Assembly: GCA_021811025.1 (NCBI GenBank)
Contig: JAJZPX010000094.1
Location: 1-7,462 of the forward strand
Length of the DNA stretch: 7,462 nucleotides
Origin: Actinomycetes bacterium
GTDB lineage: Bacteria > Actinomycetota > Coriobacteriia > Anaerosomatales > JAJZPX01
Direction of reading: 5' to 3'
Shown here: one piece after another, positions 1 to 5,339 of the stretch
Layout of the letters: each line of letters starts with the position of its first letter
How positions within the stretch are numbered: position 1 is the stretch's first letter
Program-made: the position numbers and the translations under genes
Notes under the pieces: model-generated
Seen by the model: only the letters and a program-made list of their open reading frames with translations
What the model was told of the DNA's origin: nothing
Database searches by the model: none

Positions 1-1113
1 GCCCTCCTCGCCGCCGGATGCTCCGGGCCGCGTCAGCCTCGCGATTCGTCATCGGCGGGGCCGAGGAAGGTGACGATCGGGTTCGCCGCGCCGCTCACGG
101 GCGAGAACGCCGTCTACGGGACGAGCATGAGGAAGGCCGCGCAGCTGGCGATCGACGAGGCGAACGCCTCGGCTGAGGTGAAGCGGGCGGGCTACCGGTT
201 CGTGCTCCGGCCGGCCGACGACCGCGGCGATGCGAAGCAGGCCGTCAACGTCGCGAACTCGCTCGTCTCCGCGGGCGTGGCCGGGGTCGTGGGGCACTTC
301 AACTCCGGTTGCTCGATTCCCGCGTCGAAGGTCTACCACCGTGCCGGCATACCGATGGTCTCGGTCTCCTCGAACCCTCAACTGACCGCGGAGGGGTTCG
401 TCGAGGTGAACCGGATGGTCGCGAAGGACACCGAGCAGGGCGCGGCGGCGGCGAAGCTGGTGCTCGAGCGGCTCGGGCTCACGAGGGTGGCGGTGGTCGA
501 CGACTCCACCGCATACGGCGCGGGGCTCGCGGACGAGTTCACGAGGGAGTTCCGCGCGGGAGGGGGAAGGGTCGTGCGTCGCGAGCGGGTCCGGCCCGGC
601 CGACGGGGCTTCGCGGAAGTCGTTGGCAGGTTGAAAGCGGGGGAGCTCCAGGCGATCTACTACGGGGGCTCGCAGGCGGAAGGCGCCTTGATCGCGAGGC
701 GGGCCGAGGCGGACGGGCTGGACGTGCCGCTGGTGGGCGGGGACATGCTCCAGTCCGACGAGTACGTAAAGATCGCGGGGGCGTCCGCCGCCGAGGGCGA
801 TCTCTGCACGGCACTCGGGCTGCCGCTCGAGCGCCAGCCGGGAGGAGCGCGATTCGAGAAGGCGTTCGCGACGGCGTACGCGGGGCAGGAGCCCGGGCCG
901 TACGACAGCTACGCGTACGACTCGGCGCGCGTCCTCGTGAAGGCGGTGCTGAAGGCGGGACCCGACCGCGAGAAGGTCGCGAGGGCGATCAGGTCGACGG
1001 AGTTCGACGGCGTCACCGGCAGGATGACGTTCGACGCGAACGGGGACACGTCGAACAAGGCGATCTCGGCGTACAAGGTCGTTGGCGGCAAGTGGCGGCC
1101 GATCGAGCCGTAG
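1..1113 (+). CDS. ABC transporter substrate-binding lipoprotein, LivJ/LivK type (5' partial)
   Basis: This encodes an extracytoplasmic solute-binding protein of the type I periplasmic-binding family (Peripla_BP_6 / Leu-Ile-Val-binding class), which captures branched-chain amino acids or related amides for an ABC importer. The frame is open from base 1. Its first visible residues are ALLAAGC, a lipobox whose Cys (codon 7, bases 19-21) would be lipidated, so only the start and most of the signal peptide are missing. Family marks follow: IGFAAPLTGENAVYG just after the linker (about residues 27-41), then SGCSIPASKVYHRAGIPMVS, then the SSNPQLT segment, and a C-terminal YDSYAYDSARVL block. It ends with TAG at 1111-1113 at normal family length (370 visible residues). 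No permease or ATPase genes are visible, so it may be an orphan or have them upstream. The exact ligand cannot be read from the sequence. The GTG at base 70 is an internal codon, not the start. Confidence 0.9.
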   Translation, partial: ALLAAGCSGPRQPRDSSSAGPRKVTIGFAAPLTGENAVYGTSMRKAAQLAIDEANASAEVKRAGYRFVLRPADDRGDAKQAVNVANSLVSAGVAGVVGHFNSGCSIPASKVYHRAGIPMVSVSSNPQLTAEGFVEVNRMVAKDTEQGAAAAKLVLERLGLTRVAVVDDSTAYGAGLADEFTREFRAGGGRVVRRERVRPGRRGFAEVVGRLKAGELQAIYYGGSQAEGALIARRAEADGLDVPLVGGDMLQSDEYVKIAGASAAEGDLCTALGLPLERQPGGARFEKAFATAYAGQEPGPYDSYAYDSARVLVKAVLKAGPDREKVARAIRSTEFDGVTGRMTFDANGDTSNKAISAYKVVGGKWRPIEP

Positions 1114-1143
1114 CCGTGAGCGATGCGGCGCCGCTCCCTCGGC

Positions 1144-1149
1144 TACAAT
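1144..1149 (+). promoter_or_regulatory. Putative -10 box for purH (TACAAT)
   Basis: TACAAT matches the sigma-70 type consensus at five of six positions. It lies in the 78-bp gap between the transporter gene and purH, 42 bp before the purH GTG. No convincing -35 hexamer is seen 16-18 bp upstream (1120-1127). It suggests purH is transcribed from its own promoter. Confidence 0.4.
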
Positions 1150-1191
1150 GAGGGTCACCGCAACCGCTCGTCCCGGAAGGGTGAAGCCGCT

Positions 1192-2742
1192 GTGCAGCTC
1201 GTCCAGATCAAGCGCGCGCTCGTCTCCGTGTCGGACAAGACCGGTATCGTGGAGTTCGCGAAGGCGCTCGCGGACCTCGGGGTCGAGATCGTCTCGACCG
1301 GAGGGACGGCGAAGGCGCTGACGGACGCGGGCCTGGAGGTCCGCAGCATCGACGAGATCACGGGCTTCCCCGAGATGATGGAGGGCCGCGTCAAGACGCT
1401 GCACCCTGTCGTGCACGGCGGGCTGCTCGCGCGTCGCGACAAGCCGGAGCACATGCGCCAGGCCGCCGAGCACGGCATCGGCATGATCGACATGGTCGTC
1501 GTCAACCTCTATCCGTTCGAAGCGACGGTGGCCCGCGAAGGCGTGGCCGAGGCCGAGGCGATCGAGCAGATCGACATCGGCGGCCCGAGCATGCTGCGAT
1601 CGGCGGCGAAGAACTTCGCGTCCGTGACGGTCGTGACCGACCCGGCGGACTACACGGCGGTGCTCGAGGAGATGCAGGCGAACGGCGGGGCGACCTCGGC
1701 CGAGACGCGGCGGCGGCTGGCCCTGCAGGTCTTCGCGCGGACCTCGGCGTACGACGCGGCGATCCTCGGCTACCTCGAGGACGGCGGGGCGTTCCCGCAG
1801 GACCTGAGGCTGCGGCTGCTGAAGGTGCAGGAGCTGCGCTACGGCGAGAACCCGCACCAGGCAGCGGCGTTCTACCGCGATGCGGATGCGCCCGCGCACT
1901 CGCTCGCTCGCGCCGAGCAGCTGCACGGCAAGGAGCTGTCGCACAACAACATCCTCGACCTCGACGCGGCGTGGACGGCGGCGAACGACTTCGCTGACCC
2001 CGCTTGCGTCATCATCAAGCACACCAACCCGTGCGGCTCGGCCATCGCCGGCAGCCTGGCGGAAGCGTACGCGAAGGCGTACGAGTGCGACCCCGTCTCT
2101 GCGTACGGCTCGGTGATCGCGGTGAACCGGCCGGTCGACGTCGCGTTCGTCGAAGAGCTCGGCTCGCTGTTCGTCGAGTGCCTCGTGGCACCCGATTTCG
2201 AGGCCGACGCGCTCGAGCGCCTGCGCGCGCGCAAGAACATTCGCCTGATGCGCACGGGCGCGCGCCGCGACCACGGCGTGGGGCGCCTCGACATGCGCAA
2301 GGTCGACGGCGGGATGCTCGTGCAGACGGCGGACGCCGTGGCGGAGGAGCGCTCGACGTTCCGCGTGGTGACGAAGCGCGAGCCCACGCACGCCGAATGG
2401 GAGCAGCTGCTGTTCGCATGGCGGATCGCGAAGAACGTGAAGAGCAACGCGATCGTGCTGGCGAAGGACTACGCGGGCGTCGGGATCGGCGCGGGACAGA
2501 TGTCGCGCGTCGATTCGGCCGAGATCGCGGTGAAGAAGGCGGGCGCGGAGCGTGCGGCGGGCAGCGTCTGCGCGTCGGACGCGTTCATGCCGTTCCCGGA
2601 CGCGCTCGAGGTGGTCGCGGCGGCGGGCGCCACGGCCGTCATCCAGCCCGGAGGCTCGATCCGCGACGAGGAGGTCATAGCGGCGGCCGACGCTCACGGC
2701 ATCGCGGTGGTCTTCACCGGCGTGCGCCACTTCCGGCACTAG
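1192..2742 (+). CDS. purH: Bifunctional AICAR transformylase / IMP cyclohydrolase PurH
   Basis: PurH performs the last two cytosolic steps of purine synthesis: formylation of AICAR with 10-formyl-tetrahydrofolate, then cyclisation of FAICAR to IMP. The N-terminal MGS-like cyclohydrolase domain opens with IKRALVSVSDKTGIVEFAKAL and carries VSTGGTAKAL and KTLHP (K68). The transformylase domain carries RYGENPHQ (from R216), the folate/AICAR-site KHTNPCG with the Lys-His pair at 276-277, and SDAFMPFPD (from S462). The C-terminus is the canonical TGVRHFRH. At 516 residues it is full length for the family. I chose GTG 1192 because the conserved N-terminus begins there and GGAAGGG (1175-1181) lies 10 bp upstream. 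An in-frame ATG at 1123 would add 23 non-conserved residues and place the -10-like box inside the gene. It is tail-to-tail with the next gene, 17 bp apart. Confidence 0.97.
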   Translation: MQLVQIKRALVSVSDKTGIVEFAKALADLGVEIVSTGGTAKALTDAGLEVRSIDEITGFPEMMEGRVKTLHPVVHGGLLARRDKPEHMRQAAEHGIGMIDMVVVNLYPFEATVAREGVAEAEAIEQIDIGGPSMLRSAAKNFASVTVVTDPADYTAVLEEMQANGGATSAETRRRLALQVFARTSAYDAAILGYLEDGGAFPQDLRLRLLKVQELRYGENPHQAAAFYRDADAPAHSLARAEQLHGKELSHNNILDLDAAWTAANDFADPACVIIKHTNPCGSAIAGSLAEAYAKAYECDPVSAYGSVIAVNRPVDVAFVEELGSLFVECLVAPDFEADALERLRARKNIRLMRTGARRDHGVGRLDMRKVDGGMLVQTADAVAEERSTFRVVTKREPTHAEWEQLLFAWRIAKNVKSNAIVLAKDYAGVGIGAGQMSRVDSAEIAVKKAGAERAAGSVCASDAFMPFPDALEVVAAAGATAVIQPGGSIRDEEVIAAADAHGIAVVFTGVRHFRH

Positions 2743-2759
2743 CCGGGCGGCGGGACGCG

Positions 2760-3227
2760 CTACACCCCGAACCGCACGCTCGTCGCCACGTCCGAGGCCG
2801 CCACGAGGTCGTCGCGCACCGTCTGCAGGTGCTGCTTGTCCTCGGCGAGGTGCTGCTGGATGAGCTCCTTCACGTTGCCCGGGTAGTCGTCCTGCGCGGA
2901 CTCGGCGTACTCGAAGTTGACCGCCTCCTCGAGCATGAACAGCGACATCAGCGACGTATCGAGATACCCGGAGTTCGCGACCGCGTCCTCGTGCATGCGA
3001 ATGAAGTCGTCAAGCTCCGGGATCGCCGGCTGCGCGTCCGAGCCCAGGTCGCGCATCGCCTGCCAGCACTCGTCCGCGTGCCGCGCATGGTCGCGGCGGA
3101 AGCGCTGCACGTCCATTGCGACGTCGCTCTCGCCGATCGTCGGGATCACCTCGGTGTACAGCCGCGCCGCCTCCCGGTCGAGATGCATCAGCGTGTTCAG
3201 CTTCTGGATGGTCTCCCGCTCGTTCAT
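2760..3227 (-). CDS. Small ferritin-like four-helix-bundle protein
   Basis: This is a 155-residue, all-helical, acidic and His-rich protein that looks like a ferritin-like domain, the fold used for iron or di-metal binding. Four helical blocks can be seen: LNTLMHLDREAARLYTEVI (10-28), RFRRDHARHADECWQAM (42-58), SLMSLFMLEEAVNFEYAE (92-109) and ELIQQHLAEDKQHLQTV (121-137). Possible ligands are D17/E19, D46/H47/H50/E53, E100/E101/E106 and E129/D130/H133. The spacing is not the classic ExxH pair of ferritins and rubrerythrins, so metal binding is inferred only. The start is set at ATG 3225-3227 because GAGGAGGAG lies just upstream of it on the minus strand. An upstream in-frame start at 3263 would add 12 low-complexity residues (MPREADACEEEP) that include the SD itself. 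There are no signal peptide or membrane segments, so a cytosolic location is likely. Specific family is not recognised. Confidence 0.8.
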   Translation of the reverse strand: MNERETIQKLNTLMHLDREAARLYTEVIPTIGESDVAMDVQRFRRDHARHADECWQAMRDLGSDAQPAIPELDDFIRMHEDAVANSGYLDTSLMSLFMLEEAVNFEYAESAQDDYPGNVKELIQQHLAEDKQHLQTVRDDLVAASDVATSVRFGV

Positions 3228-3237
3228 CGGCTCCTCC
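3228..3237 (-). promoter_or_regulatory. Strong Shine-Dalgarno of the ferritin-like gene
   Basis: The plus strand CGGCTCCTCC reads GGAGGAGCCG on the minus strand, directly before ATG 3227. This near-perfect anti-16S match fixes the start and suggests high translation. Confidence 0.7.
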
Positions 3238-3300
3238 TCACACGCGTCGGCTTCGCGCGGCATCTACCCGAGGAGGGGGAGATGTAACGAGTCGCGGCAG

Positions 3301-3381
3301 CTCGATCCCGCGGAGCCCGTGATGCGCTTCGCGTCATCAGGCGGGATGACCTGAGAGCGTAGCGAGTCAGCCTCGATCCCG
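3301..3381. repeat. Palindromic intergenic repeat element (REP-like)
   Basis: CTCGATCCCG occurs twice, at 3301-3310 and 3372-3381. Between the copies GCGGGAT (3341-3347) can pair with ATCCCGC at 3305-3311, or its CGGGAT part can pair with ATCCCG at 3376-3381, so the pairings are mutually exclusive. Inside the first arm is an imperfect hairpin, TGATGCGC-TTC-GCGTCATCA (3320-3339, one bulged T). Inside the second arm CTGA/TCAG add a further stem. GCGTCATC recurs at 3331-3338 and 3403-3410, so the block looks like a degenerate tandem duplication about 71 bp apart. It lies between divergently transcribed genes (ferritin-like gene and tRNA-Lys). Confidence 0.5.
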
Positions 3382-3384
3382 ACG

Positions 3385-3417
3385 AGCGTGCGAGTGCGCG
3401 AAGCGTCATCGCACGCT
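3385..3417. promoter_or_regulatory. 9-bp perfect inverted repeat next to tRNA-Lys -10 box
   Basis: AGCGTGCGA (3385-3393) and TCGCACGCT (3409-3417) are exact reverse complements separated by 15 bp. The right arm shares its last base with the TATAAT box. It could be an operator, or part of the neighbouring palindromic repeat family. Confidence 0.45.
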
Positions 3418-3422
3418 ATAAT
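3417..3422 (+). promoter_or_regulatory. -10 box of the tRNA-Lys promoter (TATAAT)
   Basis: A perfect TATAAT lies 20 bp before the mature tRNA-Lys 5' end, which would leave a short leader of roughly a dozen bases for RNase P removal. No clear -35 hexamer is visible because that space is taken by the inverted repeat. Confidence 0.6.
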
Positions 3423-3441
3423 CGGTGGCCGTGCGCCGGCG

Positions 3442-3517
3442 GGGCCGTTAGCTCAGTTGGCAGAGCACCGGACTTTTAATCCGGGTGTCGTAGGTTCGAG
3501 ACCTACACGGCCCACCA
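3442..3517 (+). tRNA. tRNA-Lys (TTT), CCA encoded
   Basis: This is a 76-base cloverleaf. Acceptor GGGCCGT (3442-3448) pairs with ACGGCCC (3507-3513), followed by discriminator A and encoded CCA (3515-3517). The D-arm shows TAGCTCAGTTGGCAGAGCA. The anticodon stem CCGGA/TCCGG (3468-3472, 3480-3484) encloses the loop CTTTTAA with anticodon TTT at 3475-3477. The T-arm has GTAGG-TTCGAGA-CCTAC. It reads AAA and AAG lysine codons. tRNA-Glu follows 17 bp later, probably co-transcribed. Confidence 0.97.
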
Positions 3518-3534
3518 CTTGCATCGCCCATACC

Positions 3535-3610
3535 GCCCCCATCGTCTAGCGGCCAAGGACTCCGCCCTTTCAAGGCGGCAACAGGGATTCGAATTCCCTT
3601 GGGGGCACCA
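3535..3610 (+). tRNA. tRNA-Glu (TTC), CCA encoded
   Basis: This is a 76-base cloverleaf. Acceptor GCCCCCA (3535-3541) pairs with TGGGGGC (3600-3606), followed by discriminator A and encoded CCA (3608-3610). The anticodon stem CCGCC/GGCGG (3562-3566, 3574-3578) holds the loop CTTTCAA with anticodon TTC at 3569-3571. The T-arm is AGGGA-TTCGAAT-TCCCT. It reads GAA and GAG. No separate promoter is seen, so it probably shares the tRNA-Lys transcript. Its 3' end marks the change from core to island-like sequence, so it is a candidate integration site. Confidence 0.97.
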
Positions 3611-3620
3611 CTTGCTGCCA

Positions 3621-3644
3621 CGACCTGCCTGCATAAACAGGTCG
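3621..3644. repeat. Inverted repeat just downstream of tRNA-Glu
   Basis: CGACCTG (3621-3627) and CAGGTCG (3638-3644) can form a 7-bp stem with a 10-base loop, starting 10 bp after the tRNA. No run of T follows, so it is a weak terminator candidate. It could instead be an integration-related or processing structure. Confidence 0.4.
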
Positions 3645-3648
3645 GTCT

Positions 3649-3922
3649 AACCCGCCGGTGCAGGCGTTCAACATGTCAGAGGCGGTCTATCGCGCCGGAG
3701 TTCAAGAGCAGGTCGTCTCGCGCGCGCGTCCGCGCGTTCTGTGTCGGCAAGACCGTCGCCGACTGCTTCAAGTACCGCGGAAGGATCGGGCTCGATACGG
3801 CTGTCGAGGCTCTGCAGGAGGTCATCGCCCGGCGAAGGGCTACACCGCTCGAGATCCTGCTCTACGCACAGGTCGACAGAATCGAGTCAGTGATCCGCCC
3901 GTATCTCGCGGCGTTGACGTGA
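3649..3922 (+). pseudogene. Frameshifted relic of an AbiEi-type antitoxin / regulator (C-terminal part)
   Basis: The C-terminal half of an AbiEi-family antitoxin, the regulator half of type IV toxin-antitoxin pairs, can be read in two frames. The first stretch, in the frame of base 3649, gives NPPVQAFNMSEAVYRAGVQE and then QVV, resembling the segment before the conserved KT-DCFKYR motif. The rest is in the frame of base 3722: FCVGKTVADCFKYRGRIGLD, followed by AVEALQEVI and LYAQVDRIESVIRPYLAALT, ending at TGA 3920-3922. The second part matches my memory of the family well. The frame change falls in the CGCGCGCG-rich tract near 3717-3740. The N-terminal winged-helix region is absent, since tRNA-Glu ends only 38 bp upstream. 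No start codon or RBS is convincing. I judge it non-functional. A sequencing error could explain the frameshift but not the missing N-terminus. Confidence 0.7.
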
Positions 3923-3952
3923 CGGAGGCGCACTTCACAACGAGCCGTTGCC

Positions 3953-3983
3953 GTATTGGACCTTATGACTTATCGTCCAATAC
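3953..3983. promoter_or_regulatory. Perfect 9-bp inverted repeat upstream of the Fic gene
   Basis: GTATTGGAC (3953-3961) and GTCCAATAC (3975-3983) are exact reverse complements around a 13-bp AT-richer centre containing two TTAT repeats. It sits between the antitoxin relic and the Fic gene. It could be an operator for the Fic operon, a stem-loop ending the relic's transcript, or a mobile-element scar. No clear -35/-10 pair could be assigned around it. Confidence 0.5.
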
Positions 3984-4053
3984 AGCAGCCCCGTGATGGA
4001 TCTTGAACCTGGACCTCCAACAGGGACGTGTCGTGGGTGCCGGCGGAGGATTC

Positions 4054-5325
4054 GTGGCAGAACTCATTGAGAAGATCTGGATGTCGGACGGTGCCGGCCT
4101 GACCCGCAGAGACCGGCGTCCCTGCACGTACCACCCGTACATTCCTGATCGGCTCGAACGAAGAGACTTCAGACTGAGCGGCGAAACTGCCGCAGACGTG
4201 GCGGATGCCGAGGCGGCCATCATGCGGCTGAATCGAGAGGCCTCTACGCTGCTCGACATGGAGGCCTTGGCACGGATTCTTCTGCGCGCGGAGTCGGTTG
4301 CATCATCGTGGATCGAGGGTCTGACGATTGGCGCGCGAAGGCTGCTCAGGGCCGAGGCGGCGCACGAAGTCGGTCTGAGCTCACGGGATGTGACAGCTGA
4401 CGAGGTGCTCGGCAACATCAACGCGATGGTGATGGCGGTCAGCCTGTCGGGCGAGGGAAAGCCGATCAAGCTCGAGACGCTATGTGACATACACAGGCGG
4501 CTTCTGGGGGGTACCCCACACGAACGATACGGCGGTGTCATTCGCGAGGAGCAGAACTGGATCGGTGGTAGCGCGCATAACCCGTGCGCTGCCCAATTCG
4601 TTCCGCCGCCCCATGAACACGTCAGGCCACTGCTCGAAGACCTCTGCGAGTTCTGCAACGGGGACTCTGTTCCGGCAGTCGTTCAGGCAGCGATAGCGCA
4701 CGCACAGTTCGAGACGATCCATCCCTTCGTCGACGGTAACGGGAGGGCAGGAAGAGCCCTAATCCATCTCATCTTGCGTCGCCGGGGGCTGGCCCCCCGG
4801 GTCGTGCCTCCGGTGTCGCTCATCCTGGCGACGTACTCGATTGACTATCTCGAGGCGTTGACCGGGTACCGCTACATCGGCGACGCAAGCTCTGAGGAGG
4901 CGTATGAGGGGCTGAACCGATGGGTCAGTCTGTTCGCCGGAGCTTGTTCAAGGGCTGTGGAAGATGCGAACCGCTTCGAGCAGGAAGCACAATCGATGGA
5001 GGAGACGTGGCGGGCAAGGCTCGGCAAGGTCCGTTCCGGCTCTTCCACCGACCTTCTTCTGCGCTCTCTGGCCGGCATTCCGATCCTCACGGTGAATAGC
5101 GCGGCGCGCCTGTTGGGACGGACGTTCAAGGTGGCGAACATGGCCGTCGACGATTTGGTGCAGGCAGGGATTCTTCGCCAGATCACGATCGGGAGGCGCA
5201 ACCGCGCCTTCGAGGCGCCCGAAGTGATCGCTGCCTTCACCGATCTCGAGCGAAGGCTCGCCAGCCCGCTCGCTGACACGCGAGTAGCGCCTCCGACGCG
5301 AAGCATTCCTGCTCGTCACCAGTGA
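4054..5325 (+). CDS. Fic-family AMP-transferase with N-terminal inhibitory motif and C-terminal winged helix
   Basis: Fic enzymes usually transfer AMP from ATP to Ser, Thr or Tyr hydroxyls of target proteins. The Fic motif is intact, HPFVDGNGRAGR starting at H223 (base 4720), with the catalytic His, the acidic metal ligand and the nucleotide-binding Gly/Arg residues. An inhibitory helix motif of the S-xxx-E-G type is present N-terminal to it (SSWIEG, S84 to G89), which in class II Fic proteins holds the active site shut. The PHERYGGVIREEQNWIGG loop is a typical target-binding flap region. Residues around 340-405 (VNSAARLLGRTF, then a second helix and RRNRAFEAPEV) resemble a winged helix. Start is uncertain: GTG 4054 has GGAGG (4045-4049) and begins at the conserved AELIEKIW. 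Alternatives are GTG 4033 (AGGGA upstream) and TTG 4003. The stop is 14 bp before the next gene. Target is unknown. Confidence 0.9.
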   Translation: MAELIEKIWMSDGAGLTRRDRRPCTYHPYIPDRLERRDFRLSGETAADVADAEAAIMRLNREASTLLDMEALARILLRAESVASSWIEGLTIGARRLLRAEAAHEVGLSSRDVTADEVLGNINAMVMAVSLSGEGKPIKLETLCDIHRRLLGGTPHERYGGVIREEQNWIGGSAHNPCAAQFVPPPHEHVRPLLEDLCEFCNGDSVPAVVQAAIAHAQFETIHPFVDGNGRAGRALIHLILRRRGLAPRVVPPVSLILATYSIDYLEALTGYRYIGDASSEEAYEGLNRWVSLFAGACSRAVEDANRFEQEAQSMEETWRARLGKVRSGSSTDLLLRSLAGIPILTVNSAARLLGRTFKVANMAVDDLVQAGILRQITIGRRNRAFEAPEVIAAFTDLERRLASPLADTRVAPPTRSIPARHQ

Positions 5326-5339
5326 ACTTCTAGCACGCG

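Noticed and set aside
1123..1191. Longer purH start at ATG 1123
   Set aside because: The extra residues are not like any PurH N-terminus, the TACAAT box would be inside the gene, and GTG 1192 has a Shine-Dalgarno at good distance.
49..2739. An 896-codon open frame on the minus strand opposite the transporter and purH genes
   Set aside because: It is an antisense shadow of two well-recognised genes in GC-rich DNA, with low-complexity Arg/Asp/Val/Leu-rich translation and no recognisable domain.
2743..2759. Terminator between purH and the ferritin-like gene
   Set aside because: The 17-bp gap has no stem long enough and no T-run.
2004..3287. A 427-codon plus-strand frame spanning the end of purH and the ferritin-like gene
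   Set aside because: It overlaps purH in another frame and the ferritin-like gene in antisense, and its Arg-rich product resembles no family.
3301..3417. CRISPR array
   Set aside because: There are only two imperfect repeat units with palindromic internal pairing and no regular spacers.
3599..3648. Extending the antitoxin relic upstream to a start overlapping tRNA-Glu
   Set aside because: The start codon would lie inside the tRNA, and the translated stretch has no similarity to the family N-terminus.
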